Shown here one piece after another: positions 59,701-62,700 of a DNA stretch of 64,000 nucleotides (positions are counted from its first letter, which is position 1; each line of letters starts with the position of its first letter). This stretch comes from Cyrtodaria siliqua (Eukaryota > Mollusca > Bivalvia > Adapedonta > Hiatellidae). The DNA lies in contig JAWPHD010010213.1 of NCBI GenBank assembly GCA_037043455.1, positions 1-64,000 on the forward strand, read 5' to 3'. The translations under genes and the position numbers were made by a program. Under the pieces are notes generated by a model. The model was not told the origin of the DNA and did not search any database. It was given only the letters and a program-made list of their open reading frames with translations.

Positions 59701-62700
59701 TACAGGATTGTTTTCTTTATGAATATGGACCCAGGCCTACAGGATTGTTTTCTTTATGAATATGGACCCAGGCCTACAAGATTGTTTTCTTTATGAATAT
59801 GGACCCAGGCCTACAGGATTGTTTTCTTTATGGATATGGACCCAGGCCTATAGGATTGTTTTCTTTATGAATGTGGACCCAGGCCTACAGGATTGTTTTC
59901 TTTATGAATATGGACCCAGGCCTACAAGATTGTTTTCTTTATGAATATGGACCCAGGCCTACAGGATTGTTTTCTTTATGAATATGGACCCAGGCCTACA
60001 AGATTGTTTTCTTTATGAATATGGACCCAGGCCTACAGGATTGTTTTCTTTATGAATATGGACCCAGGCCTACAGGATTGTTTTCTTTATGAATATGGAC
60101 CCAGGCCTACAAGATTGTTTTCTTTATGAATATAGACCCAATCCTCAGGTCCATATTAAATGTTACCGCTAGGAAAAAGCTTATCTGGAGCACTGATTAT
60201 AAGAGTGATTTGAAGGTCAATTTATCAAATTTACTAAATTTGTAAAAAGTTCCAATTCTGTGGGTGGGGGGTTCTTGGCGAATTCAAATTCTGTGGGTGG
60301 GGTGTGGAAAATAAATCGAATTCTGTGATGGGGGGTGTTTTTTTGACTGTCATTCTTGCCCCCCCCCCAGGCCTTTTTTCCTGGAACAGCCCTAAGGAAC
60401 ATATAGAGAATATTGTCTCGGACAAATTTCGGTAGTTTTCGTAGATTTGATTTGTTTCTTGTGGCCAAAATCCATGTTTTAAGAAAAAGGGTGCTAACTC
60501 CCTGTACTGAACTTTTCACAAACATCTTTGTTTGGGCTATGGTTGTCGGTCTATCTAATTATTCTTAAAACATCATTAATTTTTCCTGCATCGAATCAGC
60601 GGAAGTTGTTTTTTTCTTCAGAATACTTATTATTAAAATTCCTCATGTTAATGCTGAAAAACATTTGGCTGAAACAAGTGCCCCGAACAATAAGATTGTC
60701 AAACATACAAACCGTTTAATCCATGTATCAATGGCATTATCATCCTTAGAAGACCAGCGTATCACCGTTGCGAAGTAATGTGCCTTCATGGCCATGACGT
60801 CGTCGGTGTCGCGAGCCTTCATTGCTTTCTCACAAATGACGTCGAGAACCTTACACACTTTGTTACTCTCCTGTATCATCAGTGGGTTTTTCTTTAAATG
60901 TAAGGATACCTACAACAGAAGTATATTATCAGCAATTTATAATGCACTTGGCAAAAATCCTGCAATTTAATTGGTTGACATTAACAAATTTGCAACGAAT
61001 AATTAGAGCACAATATGTCACAAATGAAATCACGTGATGTTAAACCGTCAAAAGTGTAACAACATATTGAGTCATTGAAAATAAATTAGTAACAGATTAA
61101 ATGGTATTGATATTTTGACTTTTGCGACCGTATATACGAGTTATTTTTTATTTAACTATTGTAATTCGCGTTTAATTGTTCTGTTGACAAAACAAAATTT
61201 AATGGTCGAAGGTTAAATTTTAATGGCTACACGAGTGCACAAATTGGGGCAATTAATGACTGATTTCAAAACTGGCTAACCCGTTTCATTGTTTTTGAAA
61301 GTTTGACTGATAAATGCATTGAATGATTGAAATGAAACTAAATGACAGAATATGGCATTGTGTGACAAATCTATCAAGTTATAACTCTGTGGTTAAAATT
61401 AGTGGTTTTCAAACTTGTCCAAGATTTCATTTATATATAGACCCCGGCAAAGTTTGGTAAAAATTAAATGCAAAACGGCATTGATAGAGTATTGATAAGG
61501 CAGAATATGGCTCTTTTCATTAAAACAAGGGCCACAACTCTGTTTTTTTAATAACCAATTTTCCCCCCAACTTATTATTGATATATAGAACCTGACAAAG
61601 TTTGGTAAACATTAACAGCGAAATGAAAATGCTATAGTATTAAAAATAACTAGAAATGTGTCCATGGGACACGGATGCCCCACTTAAAACAATCCGCATT
61701 TTAAGTCACTAAAACGGATGAAAAAAGGTCAGATAATACAAAATCAATTTTGAAGGAGAATCGATATGCATATCTTGACATTATAGGTAACCATCCTGTA
61801 AAGTTTCAAAGCAATCGATTGAAAACTGGGAGGAGATTATACACACACAAACTATTTTAAAGTGAAATTTGACGAAAAAAGGGCCGTAACTTTGGTAATA
61901 CAAGATCGATTTTAACGCAGAATTGAAATGCACATCTTGACACAAGCATCCTGTAATGTTTCAAAACATTTGGTTGAAAACTGGGGAAGGAGATTGACAC
62001 ACAAACTATTTTAACATAATATATGACGAAAAAAGGACAGTAACTCTGGTAATACACGGTCGATTTTAAAGCAGAATTGATATACACATTTAGACATCAT
62101 AGGTATGCATCCTGTAATGTTTGGAAACAATCGGTTGAAAACTGTGGGAGGAGACAGACACAAACACTTTTCAGGACGGAGGGCAGATACTTGGACAGTC
62201 GGAACGGACATGGCTTGCGCTATATGCCCCCTCACCATTCAGTGGTAGGGGGCATAAAAGTTAATGGATGATGAACGGTAGACAACGTGCCATCGCATAA
62301 GCTCATCTGGATTTGGCCAGACCTAAAAATGCAACAATTGTTACCTTGACTGGGTGCATATTGGCCATATTGAGCAATTCTAACAACGCAGGCAACACAT
62401 TGGGGGGCAACTTGGGCTCTGTCTCTTGTCCTGTAATATACAGATGCTTATAAAGTACAGTGTTGAAATGTGCACAATTCACATAATGAGTTATCAAATA
62501 CCAGGGTCTTCCCCAGGCCATTAAGGCATAATGGCACCACTACTCCTTAATGTCAAACAGGTGCTTGCCACTACTCCTTAAATTCTTGCCACTATCTCTT
62601 AACTTTTCAAAATCAATCTTGATCCAATTACAAAATGTACATATTTTTTTAAATAATCTTTTAAAAAGTAACAATCTGTAAAAAAAAAAAAGCCATCAAT

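Larger units (their letters stand above)
44645..60392. mobile_element. Possible large host element enclosing the satellite and both insertions
   Basis: GGGCTGTTCCAGGAAAAAA at 44645 faces its inverted copy TTTTTTCCTGGAACAGCCC ending at 60392. Each is bordered by TAA on the outside (44642-44644 and 60393-60395), as expected for a 3-bp TWA target duplication of PIF/Harbinger elements. Both ends have nearby GAATTC(T/A)...GTGGGTGGGG motifs. Without the LTR element and the 1,230-bp insertion it would be about 2.4 kb. The alternative is two separate copies of one MITE family in opposite orientation. Confidence 0.4.
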
